In this document: positions 45,801-53,601 of the stretch, in pieces
Numbering within the stretch: position 1 is the first letter of the stretch
How the letters are laid out: each line of letters begins with the position of its first letter
From: Anopheles merus
Lineage: Eukaryota; Arthropoda; Insecta; Diptera; Culicidae
Assembly (NCBI RefSeq): GCF_017562075.2
Contig: NC_054084.1
Coordinates: 14,646,798-14,710,797 of the forward strand
Direction of reading: 5' to 3'
Length of the DNA: 64,000 bases
Notes under the pieces: generated by a model
What the model saw: only the letters and a program-made list of their open reading frames with translations
Databases searched by the model: none
What the model was told of the DNA's origin: nothing
Made by a program: the position numbers and the translations under genes

Positions 45801-47862
45801 TACATCTCATCACAAATAAGTGCTTGTGGTTACAACGACTAATCAACACGTGTTAAAGCGAATACAAGAAGCATTTCTCTCAGCTAAACGAAATTGGTTA
45901 GCAATAATTTCGATTGAAAAAATAAACAAAAATAATAAAAACGCCTAGTTTGTGTGTGTAAGTAAGTAAGGTCTGCTTAGCCCAAAATCTTAATTGGTTG
46001 AAATGATCCAAAATCCATACCATAATTAGATCTGATTTTCTACTTTTATTGGTTCTGAAGTTTTGAAGTAATATCGAACCCATAATGATCTTAGCACTAA
46101 TGTTGAACTTATAACCAAATAGGAACTAATCACAAACCAATACCGGTACCGGAACATATCCTGATCTTATCTCATGCCGTATCTGAGACTTAAACTGATC
46201 CTAAACCCTTATCTTGAGGTCGCTTTAGACCTTGCGTAAAAGTAAACGTGAAATTTCGGGCTATTTTAAATTAAATATTAATCAGATTATGGCTTACCGT
46301 ACATCAAAAGAAAGGATATTCAATTCTCCCACTATTAAGACTGTAAAACATATTGAAAAAGTGAATTAAGTGCATTTCGTTGTGATTTCGCGTTGCGCAC
46401 TATTTTTTCACTGTGAACAAAGCGGTGAATCACAAGGAAATGCATTTTTTTAAATTCAATATGGTTTATAGTATAAGTAGTTGAGGAATTGAATATGCTT
46501 TCTTTTGATTTAAGGTAAGCCATGCTCTGATTAATATTTTATGAAACATAGTAGAAAGCCCAAAAATTTCACGTTCAATTTCACTGGAACTGTAATCCGG
46601 ATTATAGCCGGGAATTCGATCTTGAAAACTGATCTTGAATTCGTACCGAAGACTTTAAATCAATAACTCAGTTTTAAATGACATGCTAAAGTGTTGTTTT
46701 CGGTTCGAAAAACTGCGCTCAATAAACAGATCCACTGGAAATAAAGCATAGCCATACGGATATACTGATGGTGCCATTTAGTTTATGGGTAGCAATGAAG
46801 ACGGTCCCAGATACTGAGCATAAAATATGTAGATAAATTTAATATGAAAATTTATCACATTCTGTACATTCTGGGCTATGATCGAGGTACAAATTTAAAC
46901 AGATTCAATTAGGGAGCAGTCATAATAATAATGCAGAACATTTGAAAAATAATAATATACAACTAACATAAAGTTAAAGTAGAAGAACTTAAAACCGAAA
47001 TAAAGTAAATGAACAAGGAAAAATTATGAGACAGAGAAAAAATAATAAATTAAATATAAACTAAAATCTAATCCAAAAAGTAAAAGAACCAAAAGTATAA
47101 AAACCAAACCTATAAATAAATCATACCCAATTTGAAACCATTTTCTTGCATGCATTAAACTTTTACGATTGCTTTAACAAAAATACACAAATCCAACGTT
47201 ACCAGCTACTTTACACTCACCTTCGCTGCACCTTGCTGAGCCGTACGTTGTGCACTTTCATGAGACTTTGGTTGACCAGTTCGAGCGCCAAATCGATAGC
47301 CGGTCCACAGCGTTCCAGGTCGAAAGGTGAGTCTGTGATTTGAAATTGTAGCGAAACAAAATATCGAATGGAAAATGTCATTACAGCAGTCAGCCACCAC
47401 CCAGCCCAGCCACAACCACCCAACCATTCGCTCCGACTCACCGAGATGCGATGCCATCAGCACACCCACATGGTACACGGTGTAATTTGTATCGTCAATG
47501 ATCGGTTGTATCTCAAGGTTGCTAAGGCTCCGCTTGTGCACCCGGTCGATGTGGCCCCCGGCGAGACTCGAACCGTTGCCACTTCCGGCCGATCCGGCCG
47601 CACCACCGCCCGTCGGCTCGCCGTCCTCCTCCAGGTTGTAATCGTCCCCGTCCCGGCCAGCCCCGTCGAGCAGGCTGCTCAGAAGCTGCCCAATTTCCGT
47701 ATCCTCCACCGATCGCTGTACGGTGGGCCGATGGTCTCGCGGGTGTGCCGTAACGGGCGGCGGCGTATGGCAGCCCACCCAGCACAGTAAAACGGCACAG
47801 CACACAAACGGAACGCAGTTCAGTGACGCCCTGTTTCTGTTGCGCCCGGCCCCACTGGCCAT
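22986..47862 (-). CDS. Receptor (membrane) guanylate cyclase, complete, 14 coding exons
   Basis: A single-pass receptor that makes cGMP from GTP, of the natriuretic-peptide-receptor class. I placed the exons at 47442-47862, 47221-47332, 41122-41287, 36344-36620, 35579-36013, 35389-35509, 35192-35310, 34907-34985, 34322-34442, 24668-25193, 24255-24582, 23364-23977, 23148-23295 and 22986-23061. Every junction is GT-AG and phase-consistent, giving 3543 nt (1180 aa), a normal length for the family. The start MASGAGRN precedes a hydrophobic signal segment (about residues 16-31). From memory the juxtacyclase block GFCENLMDDLL resembles the fly CG3216/CG10738 group, but orthology is not established. 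Introns 2, 3 and 9 are 5.9, 4.5 and 9.1 kb and packed with transposons; intron 9 holds a whole retrotransposon. Confidence 0.93.
24255..25193 (-). CDS. Guanylate cyclase exons 10-11: pseudokinase domain
   Basis: Exon 10 starts NFSLQQFGLNSGRVSIASG after the acceptor CTAATCTCTCGCCAG. It has the beta-3 lysine (RVAIKKV) and ISDFG. The catalytic-loop region reads VHGKLRSCNC, so the HRD aspartate is missing, as usual for the kinase-homology domain of this family, which regulates rather than phosphorylates. Exon 11 begins LLWVAPELLPATV (the APE motif) and includes KGDVYSFAIILEEIV, ending SVRLIMK. The exon 11 donor (AA|GTACTA) is weak, but it is the only one that keeps frame into exon 12. Confidence 0.93.
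26067..29792 (-). CDS. Retrotransposon ORF2: endonuclease, reverse transcriptase, RNase H
   Basis: A 1241-aa polyprotein with no frame disruption. The APE-like endonuclease (about 1-230) has LQWNCRS, SETW, RGGGVLI, GDFNAH and the terminal SDHLPI. Reverse transcriptase (about 470-740) has LRKLFEKMI, GFRKGKGTNDCLALL, FLDIKGAFDSV, GLPQGSCLSPLLYNFYVND and LADDGVV. The catalytic box is thus LADD instead of the common YADD/FADD; both aspartates remain. RNase H (about 965-1095) has FYTDGSS, ELAAIFYALL, FSDSLSALEAL and LPAHCGILGNEKADHLAK. A C-terminal CxCx7HxxxC-like cysteine/histidine motif (CGCGLGFHDIDHLLWSC) follows. Its ATG overlaps the ORF1 stop as TAATG. Confidence 0.96.
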   Translation of the reverse strand: MPPTTTILQWNCRSFLGKIDSFKVLLGQYNCNAFALSETWLSPDKNITFPGYNIIRQDRHDPSSDRRGGGVLIGIRSSHSFNRIPLPTPEGIEYVAIQAKLGDLDVSIASIYIPPGANLDPKKINKDLETLVTVLPKPFFILGDFNAHGSDWGCTHDDNRAPIIRDICDTYSLTILNSGEATRVPSPMARPSAIDLSLCSSSLGLDSMWKVIQDPLGSDHLPIKISIIKRSRTVDQVPVNCDLTRNIDWTKYGDQMTALLNRVEPSFSVNEEYTNLVMAINECALGAQTRPPPQARIFKRPPTPWWDADCKAAFSAKRKAFARYRDTGSMDLYIHYRGLERRCKNLLKAKKRSYWPRYVKNLKPSTSLTELQSMAKRMRNSKATNESERVSGTWLEPFAQKVCPDFAQAHPFKQCAHGSDPHMDSPFTMVELSLALYSSNNSSPGLDLIRNKLLHNLPDLARKRLLRLFNIMLELNTVPLEWREVKVAILLKPGKPASDYNSYRPIAMLSCLRKLFEKMILFRLDNWLESKDLLSSTQFGFRKGKGTNDCLALLVSEIEIAHSRKEMMASVFLDIKGAFDSVSVNVLCQKLESAGLTPRLNNFLFNLLSEKAMNFDNGHMKIRRVSYYGLPQGSCLSPLLYNFYVNDIDTCLAPGCSLRQLADDGVVSVASNSITDLQSPLQTTLNNLEVWATNLGIEFSPEKTEMLIFSFFYNTESNRRLNLVDPKVDIFLYGKKISIARSFRYLGVWFDSKNVWRKHIDYLVQKCTRRINFLRTITGLWWGAHPKDVLNLYKTTILSVLEYGCICFHWAAKSHLIRLERIQYRCLRIALGSMKSTHNMSLEVMSGVMPLKLRFELLSLRLFVRSTVSNPLIIENFETLQEIGSKCKIMEVYRDFVSLQVHPSTSQNTICASLSESYSSILSVDTSLKEAIKTIPENLRWMTIPNIFVERHGQPNVNHFYTDGSSSEQGIGFGVYNTCTQAYFKLRQPCSVYVAELAAIFYALLLISACPPDQYVIFSDSLSALEALKSVKAIKSPDYFVKEILKVLSSLFEKSFRISLVWLPAHCGILGNEKADHLAKKGVSEGSFYDRPILPHEFLRAPQAFCIARWQSLWDTDELGRYLYSISPRVSLKPWFRDISGERAFIRMMSRLRSNHFALGAHLQRIGLVDSKACGCGLGFHDIDHLLWSCEEYEAARPTLLDAVEKLGRSPGIPIRDILAGSDWSLLGIIFGFCRANGLTV
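29792..31171 (-). CDS. Retrotransposon ORF1: nucleic-acid-binding gag-like protein
   Basis: A 459-aa protein starting MEAEPMDDSDEG. The centre has an RRM/PRE-like fold region (GLVEVIGVVDDFEYPL and following), then three CCHC zinc knuckles at about residues 228-282: CSRCSQIGHSEPYC, CGKCKGPHSTAEC and CVHCKQEWHEVSTC. Such proteins coat the element RNA and chaperone it. The C-terminal third is basic and proline-rich. The stop TAA overlaps the ORF2 start. Confidence 0.93.
   Translation of the reverse strand: MEAEPMDDSDEGFITVKRKSSDPGQMAKKKVLHEPLASTSRDDSAKANVNSRAKTYHASFNGAHNVFFMPRTKPLDVRSITASIYKKYPGVLDVIRLHPKKLRVTAKDRGQANAIVADPDYTEDYRVYIPGGLVEVIGVVDDFEYPLEDILQYGQGAFLYQSSPRVKVLEVKKLYASKMVDGKKVFRETSSLRITFEGTVLPNTLYFEGLRVPIRRPFVTKVATCSRCSQIGHSEPYCTNSVRCGKCKGPHSTAECKADNQKCVHCKQEWHEVSTCSVYRKKQAEHKKAVLYNSKRSFADVLKKTSEVNPFDTLSLLEGNEPLPNLAPLTGVKRSITPRVSIKGIRKNKIVPPKKALRRHVDATQRQSKGPMPPRDARSRPPSRNLPNPSNLAFPSEPRSFSRQSLPSLTEVLQSLLDSLSLPEPLSGLIPLAFPFLRGMVRQWLSKWPCLSMMVRLDD
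31998..33057 (+). mobile_element. Diverged SINE split by a hAT-like fold-back element
   Basis: Left part (31998-32063) has CCGGCTACGTGGTACTAATA; right part (33011-33057) has CATGGTCGTGTTGGCCATTA followed by CGCCAAATAGAAGAAG, the SINE tail. They become colinear with the copy at 21650 once the inserted element is removed. The head is degenerate. Confidence 0.5.
32064..33002. mobile_element. 939-bp hAT-like fold-back element
   Basis: The left end CAGTGCTGCAAAATTTCA and inverted right end CAGTGCTGAAAAATGTCA are flanked by CTTGAAAG (32056-32063) and CTTGAAAT (33003-33010), a 7-of-8 duplication. The two halves are inverted copies almost throughout, with the centre near 32525. This is why similar peptide frames appear on both strands (both contain an SWS-TWSRHF block). 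No transposase is encoded. Confidence 0.8.
33234..33300 (-). mobile_element. 67-bp 5'-truncated SINE with target duplication
   Basis: Only the SINE 3' end is present (inverted: GAAAGCCTGTATAGGTCGGC, then GGACGTTACGCCAAATAGAA). It is flanked by TCTTGAAG at 33226-33233 and 33301-33308, indicating a separate retroposition event truncated at its 5' end. Confidence 0.7.
33309..34321. other. Guanylate cyclase intron 9, upstream part
   Basis: Intronic; no exon found. Contains the CT microsatellite listed separately. Confidence 0.5.
33757..33811. repeat. (CT)n/(TCTG)n microsatellite
   Basis: Interrupted CT repeat with several CTGT units. Confidence 0.9.
34322..34442 (-). CDS. Guanylate cyclase exon 9: juxtamembrane segment
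   Basis: It encodes KLNSELNNMSWRVRPDEVLL and EVGKMFGSKMGLQKLNYE, the conserved intracellular stretch between membrane and pseudokinase (the W-[RK]-[IV] motif typical of these receptors). Acceptor CACACACAG, donor GTAAGC, phase 2 in and 0 out. Confidence 0.9.
34907..34985 (-). CDS. Guanylate cyclase exon 8: transmembrane helix
   Basis: A 79-nt exon encoding almost only the membrane span, ILYGLVGFGIISAFAAAVTY, followed by ILCK. It sits at about residues 551-576 of the assembled protein. Acceptor CCCCAAAACTAG, donor GTAAGT. Confidence 0.92.
35192..36620 (-). CDS. Guanylate cyclase exons 4-7: ligand-binding domain, membrane-proximal half
   Basis: Exon 4 has GMFKDKSRYQTLTRM and VFSSIFRQFGWRHIALI. 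Exon 5 has VIILSVRGSLVRKFMLSAL, the VEIFQSSYWGD block and NFFIGAFFDGVYLLGMALND. Exon 6 encodes GITGHVRIDDNGDRDADYSI. Exon 7 carries IHWPGGREGPPPDVPKCGF and the paired cysteines near the membrane. These are the expected ANF_receptor (periplasmic-binding-like) blocks in the normal order. The three introns between are short (about 70-330 nt). Confidence 0.92.
36621..41121. other. Guanylate cyclase intron 3
   Basis: 4.5-kb intron. I see AT-rich tracts (38200-38600), a CA repeat at about 40924-40943 and no supportable exon. The 120-aa frame at 40137-40499 has no recognisable content. Confidence 0.5.
41122..41287 (-). CDS. Guanylate cyclase exon 3: ligand-binding domain
   Basis: It encodes SYATCSGSKSPGLAADLHF and GVIAFIGPACAFALEPVAQ, then LADYWNTPIITGMGDQ. 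The GP-[AS]-C and WN-[IT]-P motifs are hallmarks of natriuretic-peptide-receptor ectodomains. Acceptor CGTTCCAG, donor GTAAGT, phases 2 in, 0 out. Confidence 0.93.
41700..41973 (+). mobile_element. tRNA-derived SINE with GAA tail
   Basis: It has CAACTCGTACAACTTAATAA, a B-box-like GAGTTCAAGCC at 41752, the body GTGGTACACGCAGCAGGCC and GGTTGTTGAGCCAAAACAAG, and a tail of AAG repeats. An internal tandem duplication of AGCTTAGTACAAACGAG is present at about 41816-41851. Confidence 0.8.
42325..42622. mobile_element. 298-bp hAT-like MITE
   Basis: The left end CAGGGCTCTCCAAACCC and inverted right end CAGGTGTCTCCAACCTG are flanked by GTCTAGTA and ATCTCGTA (6 of 8). The ends match the widespread animal hAT type that begins CAGGGGTCTCCAAAC (family memory). 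Old copy, non-coding. Confidence 0.6.
46243..46576. repeat. Fold-back (inverted-repeat) element
   Basis: Two arms of about 160 bp are inverted copies: AACGTGAAATTTCGGGCT, TATTAATCAGATTATGGCTT and AAGTGCATTTCGTTGTGATT each recur inverted on the right in the reverse order. The loop is near 46400-46430. No target duplication was clear, so the boundaries are approximate. Confidence 0.6.
47221..47862 (-). CDS. Guanylate cyclase exons 1-2: signal peptide and N-terminal ectodomain
   Basis: Exon 1 (47442-47862) begins MASGAGRNRNRASLNC with the hydrophobic core VPFVCCAVLLCWVGC, then a poorly conserved acidic/glycine-rich stretch, and reaches YTVYHVGVLMASHLG. Exon 2 (47221-47332) continues SPFDLERCGPAIDLALELVN. 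I chose this ATG because the upstream in-frame extension is low-complexity (a run of six Asp) and has no conserved content; a longer start at 48063 cannot be excluded. Confidence 0.85.
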
Positions 47863-50800
47863 CGCTGACGGTGGTGACCGTTCCTGTCGGTGGGGTGCTG
47901 CTGTTTGTAACAATGCTCTTACAGGGCGTTGCAGAGACGGTGGGATAGATGGTGAAGATGGTACTGCTTCTGCTTGCTTTGGCCATTGGCCTCGGTGAAC
48001 CGATCCCAGTCGATTGGGTGTGCCATCATCATCATCATCATCGTTGGGCGATACAGCAGACAAGGTGCTGCTTGATCGTCACGCGATAATTTACGTCCCG
48101 TTGACATTTTATATGGCACCGCGCGTGCTGCAGACGCGGCTCATTTGCATACCGAGCGAATAAACTGTTGGGTAGTTAGTTTAGTGAGTGTGTTTCTTTT
48201 ATCTAGCTGATAGCACAGCGGTACAAACTGTGGCCGGTTTCTGTCTGGTTGCCGGTTACGGTTGTTGCTTTGTTTCTTCGCTATCGACACAGGCTTTTCA
48301 TGGCCAGTTGCTCGATTTTACGCAAGGATTATTTTTATACGTTCGTAACAGCGTTATGGATCGCATTCCATTACCATGTCGAGCCTGCTGTACTGGGGAT
48401 GGAGCGCGTGTACCGGTTCGGGCTGGTTTGGCGTCTGTAGCAATAACGAGATGTGAACATTACTTTTAGATCACTGCACCAGTGGATTAGTGGGGATGTT
48501 TTGCGAAAGTTGTGAGTTAGTTTTAGCGATTGCAATAATCGTAAGTTGTAGAACAAATTGTATAAGTAACATATGAGTAATTATATTACAATTCTCTTAG
48601 AAAGGAAAAGAAACTTACTCATTCGGGATTGTCGATTGGTATTGTATATTGACTACGAAAGCAAGGCATAATTATTATAATAAATAAGTAAAAAACAATA
48701 AGTAAACAGATAGTAAAATACATAATATAATGTATAATATAACAAAAAAAGTATATACATATAGAAATCAGTAAATCAATAAAGATATAAATGAATAAAT
48801 AAAGATATAAATAAAACATATATAAATAAATAAATGATTAAATAACGTACAAATATAATATCTAAAGAAATAAATTTTAAAATAAAAGAATAGAAAATAA
48901 AGTAAATAAACAAATAAATGAATAAACAAACATTCTAATAAATTGTAAACAAATAATCAAATAAATTTTCGTAATTAATAATCATAGTATTCGGTGAAGG
49001 TAAAGGAGAATAGAATCAGACAACAAAGGAGTACAAAAAGGAATGATTTTAAGCAACTTAATGAGGGAATTACCGTATGGGGGAAAAACCTTTAAAACAG
49101 AAAGGCTGAATGACATAAAATAATAGATTTTAAATTATTTAGCCACATTCATTAATTATGGATGATAGCTAGCATTATATTTTAAGATTAAGTCTAACAT
49201 TCTGCATAGAGTGCTAAGAACAAGACTAAATTTTTATTTGTTTTAATCTTTACACTCAATTGAAGGTCTGAAGTAGGATGAATGGTCTAATTGTAGAAGG
49301 TTTGGATTCGATGCGAAGTCTGGTAATAGGCCATCATGCCCTAGTAGGACTTTACCACAACCTGAATGCTCTTTTTTTAATTTTTAGATTTTAAAGAATC
49401 CATATTAACACCTTCTAAAGTACTAACAACATCTTAAATTTATTTTGCAACTCTTTGCTGTACAATACTACAGTGATAGAATAAACACGTGCTTATTTGT
49501 ACACATTTTAATGTATTTTTTTGTTTTATATTTTATTTATGTTTTGTTTTGTACATTTAAAAAAATGCAAACTGTTCAATTAGAAGTACCAAACATGTAA
49601 AAAGACCAAATGATTTTTTATCGTTTGTGTCAGATACTGTTTATATTCTTTCTTAATTTAAAAATATAAAACATAAAATAATATAAAAACTATGTGTAAT
49701 TTATAATGTGCTCTATAAAATAGATAAATGTTTTGATTGATTATTGCAGCATTATTTAATTAAAATGGACGATAAAAACTGAATCTGATTGATTGAAAAC
49801 TACTACACCAAGTTGGGTGCATCCGCCATGCTGCACATTTCCTAGCATCACACAAGCGCGCGCCCCCGTTACAAGAAGCGGCTCAAAATGAGCCAGTGCA
49901 ACCAGAGCAAGCACGAGAAGTGAATTTAATTGAATTAAAAAAAACGAAATGCAACTATCGCACCCTGCGGCACATCCACTGCAACAAATGGCACAATGCA
50001 CCACCACACAAATAATAAAAGTGTCCTGTGCGAAACTCATCACCGTTCGGTACACATTTGTCTTTTGTCCGTGGCAGCCGGCCGTGTGGCCATGTGAGGT
50101 TACGCCAGCATCACGGTCCGGTCCGGGCGAAACACACACACATCCATCGTGTTTTTATTGCAATCTTTCGGTTGCGCACCGTGCCCAGCAAATGGGCACG
50201 TATCCAATTCGTTCTTTCACAGTTGGCCCCGTCTCACCGAACCCGTTCTGTCCGCGCGTACGAATGAGATTGTGAAAAGATAAACACACACACACACACG
50301 CACACATACGCACACATTGTACCTCTACAAAACCCCGAGGGGACATCGTCATCATTGCCAACGATCAGCGGCAACGTTCAGATCCAGCGAGTCCAGTAGG
50401 GAGTTGGTACGTGACCGTACCCACACATTTCGGTTCACCATGGTCCATTTTGGGGTAGTACTGCAAACACATGGAGCACGAAACCGACCTATTACCTTCA
50501 TCATCATCATCCTCGGCATCATGATTATTTTCAGCACCATCATTTGCTGAAAACATCGTCATCGTTGCTGTTGCCGGATAAGTTGTTCTTAGTTTTCTAG
50601 CCTTATTAAAAAAAAAGGAATAATGCCACCACCACATACCCACATTCACACACAACTCACACGAACCACACACAATTGGCGGGCCACTTGTTGCGCGCCG
50701 CATAAAATATGCTCGGTTGGATGGTCAAACGCTTCCAGACGGGTCGGAGTAGAGGCAGTTTTTGGACGGTCATTGCACTAGGTCACACATCCAAGCACGT

Positions 50801-51240
50801 CACGTTTCATTCCTAGATGGAGCAGCATGATGCTTGGAGTTCTTCTTTCACTGTTTTCTCATCTTGGGTGGTTTATTTTCGATATTGGTATGCCACATCG
50901 ATGAGATTCTTCCTATTTCAGTACTTTGTGCAATCAGCGCCAGATCATACATCACCAGTTTTAAACGAATAACAATTCCACACAACAGATTCCACCTGGT
51001 ACACCTGCTACACCTAATCTCATTCCAAGCACACACACGCTGTGTACACGAACGTAGTAGGCTGGATGGGTGAAAGCAACCGAGACCCACGCGGCTGATG
51101 GTGAAGTGAGTGACAATTTGACGGCTAGATTACTGGATGACTAGATTTACCTGATCAATAGACGCATTTAGAGCACCGGGGCCCTTCTTCAAGGATGGTT
51201 GACGGTCTTCCGTGGGTGATACGGGACCTTTTTCCCCTAC

Positions 51241-51279
<39 letters not shown>

Positions 51280-52980
51280 AACTCTCGGGGGAGTTTTCTT
51301 TCGCATTAACAAGACGAGGGGATTTTATTACACACTTTGCCGGGACACACGGCACACCATTGCTGCGGAGGCATCATCGTCGTTGCCAGCCTTGAAAAAT
51401 GACTTCCAGGTTAGTGATGCAAAACAGGTGGCACGCCGCAAACAAAATTATCCTAATGCACACACAGCCTTGGTTGTTCGGTGTGTGTGTGCGTTTGTCC
51501 TCTTCTTCTGGACTGGTAGGCGGGTCGGTAAGGCTTATCAGCAATATCACATCCTATATTCTTGACCATAAAACACACAGGCACACCACAATTTACAGCA
51601 CCTGTTGAGCGTCCTTCCCTTTTGTAAGATTCACTTGAAATCACTGCCTTATCCTGATTCTTGTTACAGGAAGTTTGTACCCCACCACTGGAAACTAGGC
51701 TCGAAACTGTTCACTAATTCCCCAAAAAAAGCCCCAAAACGTTCACCGGTCCGAAGGATCCGAAGAGCCGCTCCGACACGGACACCTCACTGACAGGCCC
51801 AAACACTCGAATGCACCGCACCACTAAACTGACTGCCGACCACGTGGTGCCGATAGTATCCTTCGGCCGATTGAGCACGCCGTCCGATAAGGGGACCGCT
51901 TTTATAGCGGCCCAGTGCACGAGCCCGGCCCGAGCGTGTGCATCCTTCCCGAAACGAAGCCAGTACGATGATACGGACGAGGACGACCACGACGCCGACG
52001 ACGACGGCCCCGTACAAGGACACCATTTCTGTTGCACATGCGATCGTGAGAGGGGGACGGGGACGGGGACATTACCCACCCGAAAACCCGTCATCTCGGG
52101 AACGGTGATTGCTATCCCGCGATACGGTGAAGATCTCACTGACTGGCTATTGCCGGCTGACTAGACTGATTGAATGGCTGCGGGCTGCGATTAGGGTGAC
52201 TGTAACGTAAAAAGGGAAGAGGGGGGCGTTGCAGACTCTTTTTCGCAGTCCATTCCGTCTGTTTACACATCGCTAGACAGGGACGAACCGTCGTAGAATG
52301 GGGATCCCGAGGGGTGAAAGAAGACAGCTTTTCGCCGCGTGTTATCACTCGTCCGGGCCGGGCAACACACCATTATCAGTGCAATCGAAACATCATCTCG
52401 CGCGCCTTCAATTATGGGTTTTCTTGAAACTGTCGGGGTGGGATGACTTGTTTTTTTTTTGAGTGTGTGTTTCTCCCAGATTCTACCCCACCCGGTCCTG
52501 TACCGTCCGTCCTAGGTGTGGATGCTTCGGAGTTTGCCAACGTTCTGCTCGATTACTTTCAGACAGAGAGTGTGATATGAGCTGCTTCTCTTTGCGTTGT
52601 TTTCTTTTCCCTCCGCTGATGGGTATCACAGGAAGCTGGGTTTTTTGAAGCTCTGGAACATTGAAGATCTCCGCCTTCGAAATTCATTTCCATGGCTGCT
52701 AGATGTTTCTGGGGTGGATTTTGACAAATGTTTCGTTTTCGACCATATCTTTTGGACTGGGGAAGGGCAGGACCTTGAGGATATTGGAACCAGGAGAAGT
52801 GCGTAGAATTGACGGGAAGTATAATAGAGTATCCGGGTCCGATTCAATCGCGCAACTAGGTCACACGGAAACTTGCAATTTCTTTGGAAGATTTGAAGAA
52901 CGTAGACGGCAAACCTCCCGTAATTGGAATCGTTGAATTATAAACCTCAAAAACAAAGCTTTGAAAGAGTTGACTCCTCA
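47863..52980. other. Upstream of the guanylate cyclase; no gene recognised
   Basis: The cyclase promoter or 5' UTR exons should lie here, but I cannot place them. Open frames at 51714-52139 and 49756-50139 are on CpG-rich DNA without protein motifs. CA microsatellites occur near 50283-50300 and 51239-51279. 48619-49000 is an AATAAA-rich AT tract. Confidence 0.45.
51239..51279. repeat. (CA)n microsatellite
   Basis: About 20 CA units. Confidence 0.95.
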
Positions 52981-52994
52981 GCCCGATAGCGGGC

Positions 52995-53000
52995 TTTATT
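52995..53000 (-). terminator. Polyadenylation signal of the small 92-aa gene
   Basis: AATAAA on the minus strand, 60 nt beyond the stop at 53060. Confidence 0.6.
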
Positions 53001-53059
53001 TCCTTCACCTACATTTGTCCCAGGTTTTAAGAAACATTGCACAAAAACCCTTACACAAT

Positions 53060-53338
53060 CTAGCAGTCTTCCTTTGGCCCATCAAGCGGCGCTACACACA
53101 GCAAGTGCGGATGCTGCTCGTACAGATGGTAATACAAAACCAGCAGGAATCGGCACGACACGTCGCTGGGGCTATAAAAGCTCTCCATACAGCAATTGCA
53201 CAGGAACATCATGCCAGCTTCCGGTTCAAAGTCATCGGTATGAGCAATAACGCGTACGCGACTGAAGTTGCTGTTGGCCCTAAATTTGAGCAATCGCACG
53301 TGAAGGTGATTGTTAAAGATGCTGCTCACTTCGGCCAT
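53060..53338 (-). CDS. Uncharacterised 92-aa protein
   Basis: I do not recognise the family. The protein starts MAEVSSIFNNHLHVRLLKF, contains VRVIAHTDDFEPEAGMM and a cysteine cluster FLCNCCMESF, and ends LDGPKEDC. It has no membrane span or signal peptide. Codon third positions are GC-rich like the other genes here. Support for a gene: a 64-nt intron just upstream (donor GTAAGT at 53420, acceptor CTCTGTTTCAG ending at 53357), an in-frame TGA six nt before the ATG that marks this ATG as the start, and AATAAA shortly downstream. The opposite strand also has an open frame (52961-53434), but with poorer codon bias and no splice or poly(A) support. Confidence 0.55.
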   Translation of the reverse strand: MAEVSSIFNNHLHVRLLKFRANSNFSRVRVIAHTDDFEPEAGMMFLCNCCMESFYSPSDVSCRFLLVLYYHLYEQHPHLLCVAPLDGPKEDC

Positions 53339-53420
53339 TGGTCACTTCCAACCGATCTGAAACAGAGCCGTATCAATTGTAATCATTTATTGCTTCGCTT
53401 AATGAACAGGAAAAACTTAC

Positions 53421-53593
53421 TTTTTCTAGGTTAGTGTTAGTGCTTTCAGGTGCTTCACGTGCCGCAGGTTTCGAAGGAGGCGGAGAATGCTTTCCTGCTC
53501 TTGTTCGTTGCACAACTTTGTGGCTGCTGATAGGCCGCGGAAAATAATCTCCAAAATTAAACGTCAAACGATGACGGTGGGGTTATTTTTAAA
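53421..53593 (-). other. Probable 5' UTR exon of the 92-aa gene
   Basis: This lies upstream of the 64-nt intron. It has an open frame without ATG (GDYFPRPISSHKVVQR) that would end at the TGA in exon 2, so I treat it as untranslated. Its upstream limit is unknown; a hAT-like element starts 9 nt beyond the stretch. Confidence 0.4.
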
Positions 53594-53601
53594 CTCAAAA
53601 A

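Larger units (their letters stand above)
41288..47220. other. Guanylate cyclase intron 2
   Basis: 5.9-kb intron with a SINE (41700), an old hAT MITE (42325) and a fold-back element (46243); nothing else recognisable. The 118-aa open frames at 43444-43800 and 44464-44820 lack motifs. Confidence 0.5.

Noticed and set aside
51714..52139. 141-aa minus frame in CpG-rich DNA upstream of the cyclase
   Set aside because: More likely a promoter-like region; no motif and competing frames on both strands.
53342..53344. Stop-codon readthrough joining the upstream frame to the 92-aa protein
   Set aside because: The two frames are in phase across the TGA, but the upstream exon has no ATG in that frame and the downstream ATG has its own start, so a 5' UTR explains it more simply.
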